44,614 nucleotides of DNA from an uncultured Myxococcales bacterium (GTDB taxonomy: Bacteria > Myxococcota_A > UBA9042). This document shows, one piece after another, positions 29,572 to 40,492 of this stretch. Position 1 is the first letter of the stretch. The number at the start of each line of letters is the position of its first letter. The stretch lies in NCBI GenBank assembly GCA_903955385.1, contig CAJBNH010000180.1, forward strand, positions 1 through 44,614, written 5' to 3'. The notes below the pieces were generated by a model. That model worked only from the letters and a program-made list of their open reading frames with translations, was not told the origin of the DNA and did not search any database. The translations under genes were made by a program, and so were the position numbers.

Positions 29572-31680
29572 TCAGGGCGGCGCCGACTTCAGCTGACGCG
29601 CCAGAATCAGGCCCTTCTGCGCTTCGACCGACGTCGGGTCGATGCGAAGCGCCATGCGGAACTGCTCGGCCGAGGCATCGGCGTTGCCAGAAAAGCCAAG
29701 TACTTTTGCATACTTCTCGTGAAGATCGGCGCGTTGGGGCGCCAGCTCGCACGCGTGTCGCAGGTGCAGGGCGGCGCGCTCGGGCAGCTGCTGCCTCATC
29801 CACGCCAGCGCAGCGAATTCGAGCAATCCCAAGTCGTCGGGCAGCTGCACCAGTGCGGCCTCGAAATGACGCGCGGCTTGGTCGGGCTTGCCCAGCTGCA
29901 GCAGCACGGTCCCCAGGTTGCCCTGCACGCCGCCGTCCCGGGGAGCCAGCTGCTCGGCCCGTTGCAGCACCTGCAGCGCCTCGGTCAGGCGTCCGGACTC
30001 GGCCAGAACGGCACCCATCGTTCGCATCCCCTCGACGTTGCTCGGGTCCAGGGCGAGCACCTTGCGGTAGCGCGCCAAGGCGTCTTCGCGATTGCCCAGC
30101 TTGCGCGCGGTCTCGCCTGCCCGCAGATACGACTCTTGATCGGCGAAACGCTCCCGGATCGAGCGCAGCGCGTCGGCGGGAAGGGCCACGAATTCCGGAA
30201 TGTTCGCAGCGCGTTCTGGCTCGGTCAGCGCGTCCAGCAGCACCGGCGGGGCATCCCGTCCGTCCCGGTCCACGTGCGTCAGCCACAGCTGCGTAGACGG
30301 GCCATTGGCCTTGGACGAGAACACCAGCCAACGTCCGTTGGGCGACCAGCTGTGCCACGAGTTCATCTGGCGGGTATTGCACGTCATTCGCCGCGCCACG
30401 CCCCCCTGCGCCGGAACCAGATGCAAGAGACTGTCGGGCTGCAGCAGCATGAAGCTGTCGGACTGGGTGAACGCGATCCAGCGGCCGTCGGGCGAATAGC
30501 GACCGAAGTAGTTGGACTTGCCGTTGTTCGCCGCCCCCGACAGCGGTTGCGCCACCCCGCCGCGTCCCTCGTTGAAGGCAATCGTGTACAGGTCGAAGCG
30601 GAACTTCTTGCCCTGCTTGAGGAACGGCGCCAGCTCTTCCGGGTCCAGCAACGCGCGGTCGTGGCGCAGGGCGAGGTCGTACTTCGGCGCGCGGGCAAAC
30701 ACCAGCGTGCGGCCGTCGGGGCTCCAGGAGGCGTTGCTCTGCACGAAGTCGGGGTTGTCGGCACCGGGCAGCGCGGCGAACGTGCGGGTCTGGCGGTCGT
30801 AAACCGCAAGGATGCCCTGCACCGGGAAGAACAGCTGGCTAAAGGCGAGGTTCGGCATCGGCACGAACACCGACCGGTCCTTGACCGTCGACACCACCCA
30901 GCGGCCGTCGGGCGAGACCTGCGACAGCAGGCCGTAGGTGGGCTTCTTGTCCTCGCGCCGGTAGTCGGACCACGTGATGATGCGGTCCGGCGTCAGGTCG
31001 ATCTGGGTGGCCGTCTCTGCCAATGCGTACGAGCCCTTGTCGTTGGCGTAGTCGATGTCCAAGCCCAAGGTCTTGCCGTCCTTGGAGAACGAGTGGCAGT
31101 TGCCGCACACGGGCAGCCCCGTCAGCACGATGGGCGGGGGCTTGCGGCTGGCGACCGAACCGAACCGCCAACGGATCTGGCTGGGGTCGGCGACGGCGCG
31201 GACAAACGGCAGGTTGACCTCACGGTAGAAGAGCGAGCCGTCCACGGGGTCTCTGGAGGTCGTCCAGTCCGTGCCGCCGGTCGACAGGATCTGCGTGGGG
31301 TTGTCGGCGTTGACCCCGATGAAGGTGGCTCGGCCCGGGGTGACCTGGGTCGCGCGGCGCATCGCCGCCCACTCGGACTCGGTTGGCCGCCAATGCGGGG
31401 TGCGGACCGAGTGCACCAGCGGCTGGGCCAGACCCGGCAGCGTGACGCGAACGACCCAAGCATTGGCGCTGCCTTGGGCATCGGCCCACACAAACTGGGG
31501 TGGCGCGAGGTCGGGCGGAAACACCGTGCCGGTCAGCGGATAGGTCACCTCGAGACGGGCGTAGCGTCCCGCGGGACTCCAGGTCGATAGCGTCTGGTCC
31601 TCGATCCGGCCCTGACAGGCAACAAGGACCAGCAACGGCAGCAGGATCGGCGCGCATCGCATGGTTTTCAACGGATGCAT
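29572..31680 (-). CDS. Lipoprotein combining a CxxCH heme motif, a TolB-like propeller and TPRs
   Basis: A 702-aa protein. I chose ATG 31680 because GAGGG lies 8 bp upstream; the GTG at 31695 is part of that ribosome-binding site. The signal ends at lipobox LVAC. Residues about 30-180 are a beta domain of unknown type. A single CxxCH (C192, C195, H196 in 'GLPVCGNCHSFSKDGKTLG') could bind one c-type heme. A PD40/TolB-like propeller follows (blades 'QVSPDGRWVVSTV', 'SWSPDGRTLVFARAP', 'RYSPDGRWIAFTQSD', 'SWSPNGRWLVFSSKA'). From about 500 there are four or five TPRs ('ALARYRKVLALDPSNVEGM', 'ALQVLQRAEQLAPRDGGV', 'FRMALRIDPTSVEAQ'). I do not recognise a named function. If heme is attached it would need export to a c-type cytochrome maturation compartment, consistent with the lipoprotein signal. 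Confidence 0.75.
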   Translation of the reverse strand: MHPLKTMRCAPILLPLLVLVACQGRIEDQTLSTWSPAGRYARLEVTYPLTGTVFPPDLAPPQFVWADAQGSANAWVVRVTLPGLAQPLVHSVRTPHWRPTESEWAAMRRATQVTPGRATFIGVNADNPTQILSTGGTDWTTSRDPVDGSLFYREVNLPFVRAVADPSQIRWRFGSVASRKPPPIVLTGLPVCGNCHSFSKDGKTLGLDIDYANDKGSYALAETATQIDLTPDRIITWSDYRREDKKPTYGLLSQVSPDGRWVVSTVKDRSVFVPMPNLAFSQLFFPVQGILAVYDRQTRTFAALPGADNPDFVQSNASWSPDGRTLVFARAPKYDLALRHDRALLDPEELAPFLKQGKKFRFDLYTIAFNEGRGGVAQPLSGAANNGKSNYFGRYSPDGRWIAFTQSDSFMLLQPDSLLHLVPAQGGVARRMTCNTRQMNSWHSWSPNGRWLVFSSKANGPSTQLWLTHVDRDGRDAPPVLLDALTEPERAANIPEFVALPADALRSIRERFADQESYLRAGETARKLGNREDALARYRKVLALDPSNVEGMRTMGAVLAESGRLTEALQVLQRAEQLAPRDGGVQGNLGTVLLQLGKPDQAARHFEAALVQLPDDLGLLEFAALAWMRQQLPERAALHLRHACELAPQRADLHEKYAKVLGFSGNADASAEQFRMALRIDPTSVEAQKGLILARQLKSAPP

Positions 31681-31893
31681 GGCTCGAACCCTCACTCACC
31701 GAATCGCCGAAGGGGCCCCGTCGTGTACGCCACCCGCCAAAGGACCGTCAAGGCAGTTGTTTCCTGCCATCGGCAGACCGCAGCGGCCCTGCCCTGTGCC
31801 TCGACAACTCCGCAAGCTGTCGGCATTCTGCCCGCTTCGGCGCAACCGCTGCGGCGCCGGCACGCCCGACCCGTTTGCCACCCAGAGGTCTTT

Positions 31894-33012
31894 GTGAACC
31901 ACCCCCGACTCCTCGCGATGGCCGCCCTGATGCTGGCCGCCTGTTCGTCGAACGCAAGCTTGGGCGGCGGTGGCTACTACCCCGGCGACGCACAACTTGC
32001 GGACGGCGCGGTGGGAGACGTCACGCAGGGCTCGGACACTGCCGCCGACACCGCCCCCGACACCACCAAACCCGACGTCACGGCGGACACGACGGTGCCC
32101 CCCAGCGAGCTGACGGTGCCCGGCTGCCCCGACGGCGACTACACCGAAACCGCTGCGGATCCCAAGGGCGACCTGTCCGCAGCGCAGGCAGGCTACAGCG
32201 CGGCCGACGCCATCCCCGCAATGCTCAAGGCTCTGGAAGCACGCTATCCGTTTGGCAAAACGCTGGTCCTCGAGGGCGACAAGGTCGCGCTGGGCGGCGG
32301 CAAGACGTGCACGCAGGCGTTCTTCAACGCAGCGAAGGCGTCGACGCTTGCTGGGGCCCTGGGACAGGCCTCGGTCGTGGTGCACGAGTGCGGACACATG
32401 CTGGGCTGGGGCACCTACGGCAGTCACAAGTACTGGATCGCCAAGGATCTTGTGGCGACCTGTCAGGGCATGAGCTACCAAGGCACCGACGCCTCGTTTG
32501 CCCGCAGCCTGATCCACGACGACGCGTTTGCCGCCGCTTGGCCGGGTTGCGCCAGCTTCGGGATGCAGGGCTGCGACGGTTATGCGCCCATCTACCTGGA
32601 CGGCGACCCCAAGGACGGCAAATTCGACAGCGGCGACCAGGGTTACGACATGGTGCTGGAGGAGGTGATGCAGTACGTCAACTCTCTGGCCGTGGACTAC
32701 GCCTTTGCCGACCAGTCGTCGTACAGCACCAGCGCCGAAGACGGGCTGCTGACGTTTCTGTGGTACATGCAGCGCTATCTGCACATGGCCAGACTGGACT
32801 ATCCCAGTGTTTACAAGTCGTTGAGCGAGAGTTCCTGCTGGCGCCGCACCACCCTGCAGCTGTGGGGACGCGGTTGGTTCTACCTGCAGCGCAGCGCGTC
32901 GAACCCGAAGCTGAATCTCAAGGGCAAGTTCCTGCGCGGTCTGGTGCAGGATCCTGCGCTGCTGGACGAGATCGCTCGGCTGCGGCAGCTGGAAGGTTGT
33001 GTCGGGGGATAA
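31894..33012 (+). CDS. HExxH metallopeptidase-like lipoprotein with Asp/Thr-rich linker
   Basis: A 372-aa protein. GTG 31894 has AGAGG 5 bp upstream and gives a short signal with lipobox LAAC (C17); the open frame back to 31675 has no signal-like start. Residues about 40-70 form an Asp/Thr linker. The domain contains VVVHECGHMLGW, a gluzincin-type zinc motif (H164, E165, H168), with a likely third ligand in 'MVLEEVMQYVNSLAVDYAF' (E256 or E257). Five or more cysteines suggest disulphides outside the cytoplasm. I recognise no peptidase family beyond the motif. It lacks neighbours that would name a substrate. The 213-bp divergent gap upstream shows nothing distinctive. Confidence 0.65.
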   Translation: MNHPRLLAMAALMLAACSSNASLGGGGYYPGDAQLADGAVGDVTQGSDTAADTAPDTTKPDVTADTTVPPSELTVPGCPDGDYTETAADPKGDLSAAQAGYSAADAIPAMLKALEARYPFGKTLVLEGDKVALGGGKTCTQAFFNAAKASTLAGALGQASVVVHECGHMLGWGTYGSHKYWIAKDLVATCQGMSYQGTDASFARSLIHDDAFAAAWPGCASFGMQGCDGYAPIYLDGDPKDGKFDSGDQGYDMVLEEVMQYVNSLAVDYAFADQSSYSTSAEDGLLTFLWYMQRYLHMARLDYPSVYKSLSESSCWRRTTLQLWGRGWFYLQRSASNPKLNLKGKFLRGLVQDPALLDEIARLRQLEGCVGG

Positions 33013-33106
33013 GCACCGCAACGCCGCCGGACACCGCGGCTTGACGCCGCCCGGTCGCCCCCTCACATTGCGGCGATATCGGCGGTTTCCGCTAGAGAGG
33101 TTTCCC

Positions 33107-33613
33107 ATGCCAGAGGTGCGCAACGTGGCGTCGTGGTTGGTGTTCTTTGTGCTCTCCGCTTGGGGTGGGCTGGGGTGCGAGAACAGCGACGGCACCGGAA
33201 CCCTGGTCGGCAACGACACCACGGCCGTCACCGACACGGTGGCTGGCGATGCAACGGCGCTGCAAGACACCGCCGGACAGGACATCGTCGCGGACACGGT
33301 TGGCCAGACCTGCAACGCGGCAGGACTCGTGGGCAAGTGGGTCGGGACGATGGTCACGTTTACCCTGAATGGCGACGGGACCTTCCACGCGGTCGGCGCC
33401 AATCAGGCCATGTACGACGTCACCGGCACCTACACCGTCACGGACTGCCAGCTGAGCCTGACCGACCTGACCGGAACCAACGCCTGCCCGGCAAGCCAAG
33501 TCGGTGTCTACACATTCGCGGTGACGGGGGCGCAGATGACGCTCACGCTGGTCAGCGACGCGTGTCAGGGTCGCGTGATGGGCGCCGGCGGCAAGACGTA
33601 CACAAAGTCCTGA
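33107..33613 (+). CDS. Small lipoprotein with Asp/Thr-rich linker and lipocalin-like domain
   Basis: A 168-aa protein. ATG 33107 follows AGAGAGG (33094-33100). The signal ends at lipobox GLGC, then an Asp/Thr/Ala linker of about 40 residues. The C-terminal 100 residues form a predicted small beta-barrel: 'LVGKWVGTMVTFTLNGDGTF' opens it and 'GTYTVTDCQLSLTDLTG' and 'VYTFAVTGAQMTLTLV' follow, a pattern of lipocalin-like/DUF domains with one probable disulphide. Function unknown. It may be co-transcribed with the metallopeptidase-like gene 94 bp upstream. Confidence 0.65.
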   Translation: MPEVRNVASWLVFFVLSAWGGLGCENSDGTGTLVGNDTTAVTDTVAGDATALQDTAGQDIVADTVGQTCNAAGLVGKWVGTMVTFTLNGDGTFHAVGANQAMYDVTGTYTVTDCQLSLTDLTGTNACPASQVGVYTFAVTGAQMTLTLVSDACQGRVMGAGGKTYTKS

Positions 33614-33656
33614 CGCGACGGGCGAACCGGCCGCAAGGGGCGTCGCCAGAGGCGGG

Positions 33657-34232
33657 TCAGCGCACGGTGGGCTGCCACGGACGCCAGTCCCAGCGCAGGC
33701 CGGCCATCACGAAGGGCAGGCCGTAGCCGTCGGCGAAGCGGCCCTCCCAGCCGCCGTCGTCGCGCAATGCAAAAATCAGGGGAAACGAGAGGCCCAGCCA
33801 CGGCGTAAAGACGATGGGCGACGGGTCGCCGAACCGAAAGCCGACGCGTACCCCGGGCCGGACATCGACGTACACATCTGCGATGGCGTTCTGCCCCAAC
33901 GCCATCGCCGAAGCGTCCACGTGGGCTGCCAGAAAGCCGCGGTTCTGGAACAAACGACGCGCCTCGACAGACACCTGCACGCCTGGAGCAAGGGGAGCAA
34001 ACGCCCCGGCGAGCACCGCGATGACCCCAGCACGAATGCCGACTTGCGAGTGCGGACCGGTCGCCGATTCGCGACTGACGGCGACCCCAACTTCGAGCCC
34101 TGCGGTCTCCTCCGCGAGGCCGACAAGCAAGCTGCTTGGCGTCGGCGGCGCAACGTCGGCAAGGACTGAGGCGGGCGCGCTGATGGCCGGCACCACGACG
34201 AACAGGACGCTGAGGATGCACGGGCAGCGCAT
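33657..34232 (-). CDS. Probable outer-membrane beta-barrel protein
   Basis: A 191-aa protein. ATG 34232 has GGAGG 4 bp upstream (GGAGGCCCCATG); the longer open frame to 34547 is rejected. The signal peptide probably ends at SVLA. The mature part alternates hydrophobic and polar residues in short strands ending in aromatics ('VGVAVSRESA', 'VGIRAGVIAVLAG', 'GVRVGFRFGDP', 'PFVMAGLRWDWRPW'), as in small 8-strand outer-membrane proteins. No family name is recognised. It is convergent to the small lipoprotein (43-bp gap) and divergent from the next lipoprotein. Confidence 0.55.
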   Translation of the reverse strand: MRCPCILSVLFVVVPAISAPASVLADVAPPTPSSLLVGLAEETAGLEVGVAVSRESATGPHSQVGIRAGVIAVLAGAFAPLAPGVQVSVEARRLFQNRGFLAAHVDASAMALGQNAIADVYVDVRPGVRVGFRFGDPSPIVFTPWLGLSFPLIFALRDDGGWEGRFADGYGLPFVMAGLRWDWRPWQPTVR

Positions 34233-34346
34233 GGGGCCTCCGTCAGAGACGTGGACCCGCACACGCTGGCCCGACGGGCGCGAAAGGTCAAGGCGACGGT
34301 CGGGACCGGTTGGCGACCGAAGCCGGGCATGTGGTATCGTCGCCTC

Positions 34347-34871
34347 ATGAAACAGCTGCACCATGCCATTGTGGCGCTGTCGGTCGTTGGCCTGTCGCAA
34401 GGGTGTCTGGGTGCCGTCGGTCCAGTGGTCGGCTGGTCGCCCACACGGGGCGGGACGTATGGCTGGGAGGTCAGCGCTGGCCACCTGTTCCTTCACGCCG
34501 CCCTGGGGCAGTCCGTGCGGACGGCTGAGTCTGCCCCGAGACCCCAAGAGGAAGCCGCCACGGATCTGAGCGCAGCACAGGCAACCTCAGGCGTGGGCCG
34601 AAGAACTACGGCAACGCCGTGGGTGCGGGTGACGGCGGACGAGACCGTGACCTACTTCGCCGCAGAGCCTTGGTACTTCGGCGGCGCCACCCTAGGGTTC
34701 ACCACATCGTCGGCGGACGACGACATCGGTTTCGCCGGGGGGACTTGGGCCGGAGTGGCGATGGCGGACACAACACCGGGACCCTTTGCCTCCCTGTCCG
34801 TGGGTGTCCGTTGGCTTCACGGCGCTGCCGAGCTCTACCTGACGCCCAAATTCGGCTGGTTTGGGGGCTGA
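34347..34871 (+). CDS. Small lipoprotein, possible beta-barrel or surface protein
   Basis: A 174-aa protein. ATG 34347 gives a short signal with lipobox-like LSQGC (C20); an in-frame ATG at 34329 is an alternative, and neither has a strong ribosome-binding site. The mature protein is rich in Gly, Trp and aromatic residues with strand-like segments ('YGWEVSAGHLFLHAALGQS', 'TYFAAEPWYFGGATLGFT', 'FASLSVGVRWLHGAAELYLT'). No family recognised. It ends 6 bp before the transglutaminase-like gene, so the two are probably co-transcribed. Confidence 0.5.
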   Translation: MKQLHHAIVALSVVGLSQGCLGAVGPVVGWSPTRGGTYGWEVSAGHLFLHAALGQSVRTAESAPRPQEEAATDLSAAQATSGVGRRTTATPWVRVTADETVTYFAAEPWYFGGATLGFTTSSADDDIGFAGGTWAGVAMADTTPGPFASLSVGVRWLHGAAELYLTPKFGWFGG

Positions 34872-34877
34872 TCCGCA

Positions 34878-35549
34878 ATGACCGAGCCTGCCCGCGAGTT
34901 CCTTGCGCCGAACTTCTTCGTCGATTCGGACCACCCCCGCATTCAGGCGTTTGCCGAGTCATTTCGCTCGGAACGGGGCCCTGTCGAGACCGCCGTCGCG
35001 CTGTACTACGCGGTGCGCGACGGTTATCGCTACGACCCTTGGAACCTCGAATTGCAGCCCGAGGCGTTCCGGGCCAGCGAGGTCGTCGACCGGACCTATG
35101 ACCGCGGTGGCCACTGCATCGACAAGGCGCTGGTGCTCGCGGCGTGCGCGCGCGCGTTGGGGATCCCCAGTCGGCTGCACTTCGCCAATGTGCGCAACCA
35201 CATCGGGACTGCCAAGCTGGAGCAGATGCTCGGCACCGATCTGCTGGTCTTTCACGGCTACGCAGAGCTGTACCTGGAGGGGCGTTGGGTCGCGGCGACC
35301 CCGGCGTTCAACAAGGAGCTCTGTGATTACCTCAAGGTCCCGCCACTGGAGTGGGACGGCCGGAGCCACGCGATTCTCCAAGCGTTCTCTACCGACGGCG
35401 GTCGATTCATGGAGTACGTGCAGGACCACGGAACGTACGCCGATGTGCCCCACGCCTTCATGATGGCGCAGTGGCACGAGCACTATCCGGCCGTGCGCAA
35501 CGGGACCTGGCTCCGTCGCGTGGGCGGTGGCGGCGGTGAGGGTCAGTAA
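34878..35549 (+). CDS. Transglutaminase-like superfamily protein
   Basis: A 223-aa protein starting at ATG 34878, 6 bp after the previous stop. It has no signal peptide. The papain-like transglutaminase core is recognisable: 'ETAVALYYAVRDGYRYDPW', then 'RGGHCIDKALVLAACARALG' with the nucleophilic cysteine, 'HGYAELYLEGRWVAATPAFN' with the catalytic histidine and, less certainly, the acid position in the ATPAFN stretch where Asp-Pro is usual. Bacterial members act as peptidases or amidases, or are inactive scaffolds. The missing clear Asp leaves activity uncertain. It is convergent to glgP, with a 12-bp gap. Confidence 0.75.
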   Translation: MTEPAREFLAPNFFVDSDHPRIQAFAESFRSERGPVETAVALYYAVRDGYRYDPWNLELQPEAFRASEVVDRTYDRGGHCIDKALVLAACARALGIPSRLHFANVRNHIGTAKLEQMLGTDLLVFHGYAELYLEGRWVAATPAFNKELCDYLKVPPLEWDGRSHAILQAFSTDGGRFMEYVQDHGTYADVPHAFMMAQWHEHYPAVRNGTWLRRVGGGGGEGQ

Positions 35550-35561
35550 GGGCGCAGACAG

Positions 35562-38069
<2,508 letters not shown>

Positions 38070-38119
38070 GGAAACCTCCGAGGGGGGGAGCAGCGGTCAT
38101 CCTTGGGGCACCCGAGACG

Positions 38120-38299
38120 TCAGCGTCGGCGCAGTGCGACGGCCAACACGCCCAGCGCGGCGAATGCGGCGGCGCCCAGCGGGAAGACCGTGCCGGCACC
38201 AGCGACCTGACAGCCGCAACGGGGACCTGGCGCGATGTCGGCCAACACGGGCGTCGCCCACAACAGACCAAGGATCACGAGGCAGAAAGCGCGCTTCAT
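38120..38299 (-). CDS. 59-aa mini-protein: signal peptide plus MYXO-CTERM-like sorting tail
   Basis: ATG 38299 has AGGAG 6 bp upstream. The protein has a signal peptide (MKRAFCLVILGLLW, ending VLA), a short spacer DIAPGP, a CGC cysteine pair, one hydrophobic helix ('LGAAAFAALGVLAVAL') and a terminal RRR. The Cys, transmembrane and Arg-cluster arrangement is that of MYXO-CTERM sorting signals, which normally end large surface proteins of Myxococcota. Here almost nothing lies between the two signals. It may be a sorting by-product, a small membrane peptide or a decayed gene. It is too short for most automatic callers. Confidence 0.6.
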   Translation of the reverse strand: MKRAFCLVILGLLWATPVLADIAPGPRCGCQVAGAGTVFPLGAAAFAALGVLAVALRRR

Positions 38300-38321
38300 C
38301 AGGGCTCCTTATTCGGCGGGA

Positions 38322-38339
38322 GGGCAATTGCCCGGGCAA
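38322..38339. repeat. Overlapping palindromes (possible terminator/attenuator)
   Basis: GGGCAATTGCCC (38322-38333) and TTGCCCGGGCAA (38328-38339) are both perfect 12-bp palindromes and overlap by 6 bp. They lie between the stop of the 72-aa membrane protein gene and the start of the 59-aa gene on the minus strand. They could end transcription of the first or bind a regulator. There is no T-run. Confidence 0.3.
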
Positions 38340-38350
38340 CTGTAGCGCAG

Positions 38351-38569
38351 TCACCGTCCCGTGTAGAGCAATAGCCCCAGCACGACCACCAATGCGCCGC
38401 ACACGCCGACCATCACGGCCGTCGTCGCGCAGAACCATGGAGCGATCATGAGCGTCAGGCCCCCGACGACGTGCAGCAGCCGCGCTTGCGAGCGGGCCCA
38501 GGTGAACAGGGCGAGACCCAGTGTGCCGAAGGCGAAGCTGACCAGCAGGTAGGTGGGGTCGAAGTTCAC
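38351..38569 (-). CDS. 72-aa membrane protein with three predicted helices
   Basis: GTG 38569 gives the N-terminus VNFDPTYLLVSF, with GGAGA about 9 bp upstream. Hydrophobic segments are at about residues 5-23, 28-47 and 50-70 ('YLLVSFAFGTLGLALFTWA', 'LLHVVGGLTLMIAPWF', 'AVMVGVCGALVVVLGLLL'). The pattern (short loop, G..LM..PWF, then a last helix) resembles a widespread family of about 70-residue proteobacterial membrane proteins of unknown function. It may be co-transcribed with the small gene downstream. Confidence 0.55.
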   Translation of the reverse strand: MNFDPTYLLVSFAFGTLGLALFTWARSQARLLHVVGGLTLMIAPWFCATTAVMVGVCGALVVVLGLLLYTGR

Positions 38570-38694
38570 GAGACGCTCTCCCCCGGTGCAGCGGGACCGG
38601 CGCCCGTTGCTTCGCAACCCCGGATGGCTTGGGGATGTTCCGTGACTGGTTCCGGGACGATGAACCGACGTCGCGGCTTCCCCTCAGACGAGTC

Positions 38695-40284
38695 TCAGGT
38701 TGGCGAGCGACGCAGCCGCAACACAGCCTTGCGAAGCACCAAGCGAGTGGCAACGTCGAGTTCCTTGTCCATCCGCAGCATCAGGAAGGGGTAGGGAACC
38801 ATCGCGAGCAGGACGGTGGAGACGCTGACGACGACCGGAAGCCCCCACACATGTCGGGTCAATACACCAGCCACAATGGCTGGCGCCAGGAAGGAAAGGT
38901 GCAGGGCGATATGGCGCAACACAGGAACCACGCTGGCTCCGGCGGCCTTGAGCAAGTGCGATAGGCGCCACAAGATCGCCAGCGACGATGTGACGCTGTA
39001 GAGCAGGAGCGTAGACTTGACGTCGCCCCAGACCAGCGCACCGACGACAATCGTTCCGACGAACGCGAGGAACAGCAGCACCTCGCTGATCAGGTTGAAG
39101 CGGTGCAGCTCCAGAACCGGGAAGAGGACGGTGATGGGCGAAGAGAAGAACATCGCGAAGACCTGCGGCGCCAGCAGCATCGTGTAAGAGCCGGCCTCGG
39201 CCCATTTCGCCCCGAAGACGACCTCGAAGACCAGAGGACCGATCAGCGCGATGGCCACGATAGGCATCAACCCGACCGCGACCAAGCGCTTGCACACGGA
39301 CAGGACCAAAGGTCCCAGGTCGCCCCCCTCGGACCGCGATGCGGCAGCCCGCTCGAACAGCACCTCGCTGATCGCCCCCGCGACAAACGTGCCGGGAATG
39401 TAGAGAAGCCGACGCGACAGTGCGTAGTAGCCCGCCACCGCCGGACCGAAGTAGCCGGCCAAGACAAGACCGGGCGCCTCACGCCCCAGGATGTCGAGCA
39501 GCGAGGCCACCGTGTTCAAGCGCGGAAACCCGCGATAGCGGATGGCAACCGCCCGGAGCCGCTGCCAAGTGCAGTTGCGCACGATGAAGCGGAGGTCTGT
39601 GGACCAGCCCAGCGCGAGCATCAAGAGTGGCGCCAAAAGGAAGCCGCTGAAGACACGTGCATAGATCAGGTGAATGCCCAATCCCAGCCCTGCCGCGCCG
39701 GTTGCGAGCGTGCCCATCGTGTTCGCCAACGAAGACGTGATGCGAACGCCGGTCAATCGATCGAAATTGCGCAGCCGTTGGTTCCATGCGGTCAGCGGCA
39801 GCGCTGCGACCATCAGGAACTGGCCCAACGGAATGATCCACGCGTCGGCATAGAGGGAGTCTGCGTGCATCGTCGCAAGCAGCGGGCGGCCCCCGAACCA
39901 GCACACCACGCCGACCAACACGGTCATCGCCACGGCGATGAGGCCGCTCAAGCCGACCAGGCTCGCCGCGTCCTCGTCTTCTCGAGGCAACAGGATGGCC
40001 GCGTCGTACCGCAGGCAGCCCACCATCGCGGCAATGCCCGTGATCGACCCGAAGATCCCTGCGATACCAAAGGCTTCCGGCGAAAACAGACGAGAGACTA
40101 GCGGTGTCGAGACGACGCCGATGACCTGAACGGCCAACGCCGCGGTGCCGACGGAGGCCGCGTGGCGCATGAAGCCACCTGCGGCCCGCTCCATCCGCGC
40201 GGACGGCGGAATGGCCGCGTCGCTTGGAAGCGCATCGGCAGGCAAGTCCGGCTCGGCAGCGGTGGTTCCACGGTCTTCGCTCAC
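38695..40284 (-). CDS. Wzx-like polysaccharide flippase (MOP/MATE superfamily)
   Basis: A 529-aa protein. GTG 40284 is the longest plausible start; ATG 40194 or 40170 would remove a polar N-terminal tail of 30-38 residues. The rest is a chain of about 12-14 hydrophobic helices beginning 'VGTAALAVQVIGVVSTPLVS' and 'RLFSPEAFGIAGIFGSI', the typical opening of O-antigen/capsule lipid-carrier flippases; 'GREAPGLVLAGYFGPAVAGY' and 'YALSRRLLYIPGTF' are mid-protein family features. It should flip undecaprenyl-linked oligosaccharides across the inner membrane. No glycosyltransferase, polymerase or ligase gene lies within the window, so it looks orphaned. Confidence 0.85.
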   Translation of the reverse strand: MSEDRGTTAAEPDLPADALPSDAAIPPSARMERAAGGFMRHAASVGTAALAVQVIGVVSTPLVSRLFSPEAFGIAGIFGSITGIAAMVGCLRYDAAILLPREDEDAASLVGLSGLIAVAMTVLVGVVCWFGGRPLLATMHADSLYADAWIIPLGQFLMVAALPLTAWNQRLRNFDRLTGVRITSSLANTMGTLATGAAGLGLGIHLIYARVFSGFLLAPLLMLALGWSTDLRFIVRNCTWQRLRAVAIRYRGFPRLNTVASLLDILGREAPGLVLAGYFGPAVAGYYALSRRLLYIPGTFVAGAISEVLFERAAASRSEGGDLGPLVLSVCKRLVAVGLMPIVAIALIGPLVFEVVFGAKWAEAGSYTMLLAPQVFAMFFSSPITVLFPVLELHRFNLISEVLLFLAFVGTIVVGALVWGDVKSTLLLYSVTSSLAILWRLSHLLKAAGASVVPVLRHIALHLSFLAPAIVAGVLTRHVWGLPVVVSVSTVLLAMVPYPFLMLRMDKELDVATRLVLRKAVLRLRRSPT

Positions 40285-40370
40285 GCTCTTCTCGACTCCT
40301 GCACCAGAACACGTGCCAACATTCGCCAGGCGGCGAGCGCCATGACGATGCGAACGCCCGCAGCGTCCGC

Positions 40371-40422
40371 AAAAAAGCGAGTCCGGACCTTGCCCCTAGT
40401 GGGACCCGGGGTCAAGTCCGAC
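40371..40422 (-). terminator. Rho-independent terminator after the M15 peptidase gene
   Basis: On the minus strand an imperfect stem of about 15 bp (40422-40408 with 40396-40381, 11-nt loop) is followed 4 nt later by TTTTTT (40376-40371). It lies about 70 bp past the peptidase stop and 87 bp before the flippase start, so it separates the M15/DUF4846 pair from the flippase gene. Confidence 0.65.
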
Positions 40423-40492
40423 CCATCATCTGCCGTGACGGTCGTTCGCCCGGGCAAGTAGTCCGGCATCGGCCCGGAGGAATGGCCGGGAC

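Noticed and set aside
33614-33656. Short inverted repeat GCGACG/CGTCGC between convergent genes as a terminator
   Set aside because: The arms are only 6 bp with a long loop and no T-run, too weak in such GC-rich DNA.
40299-40469. Possible small minus-strand gene starting MPDYLPGR just before the flippase
   Set aside because: It lies across a terminator hairpin with a T-run and has no ribosome-binding site or family features.
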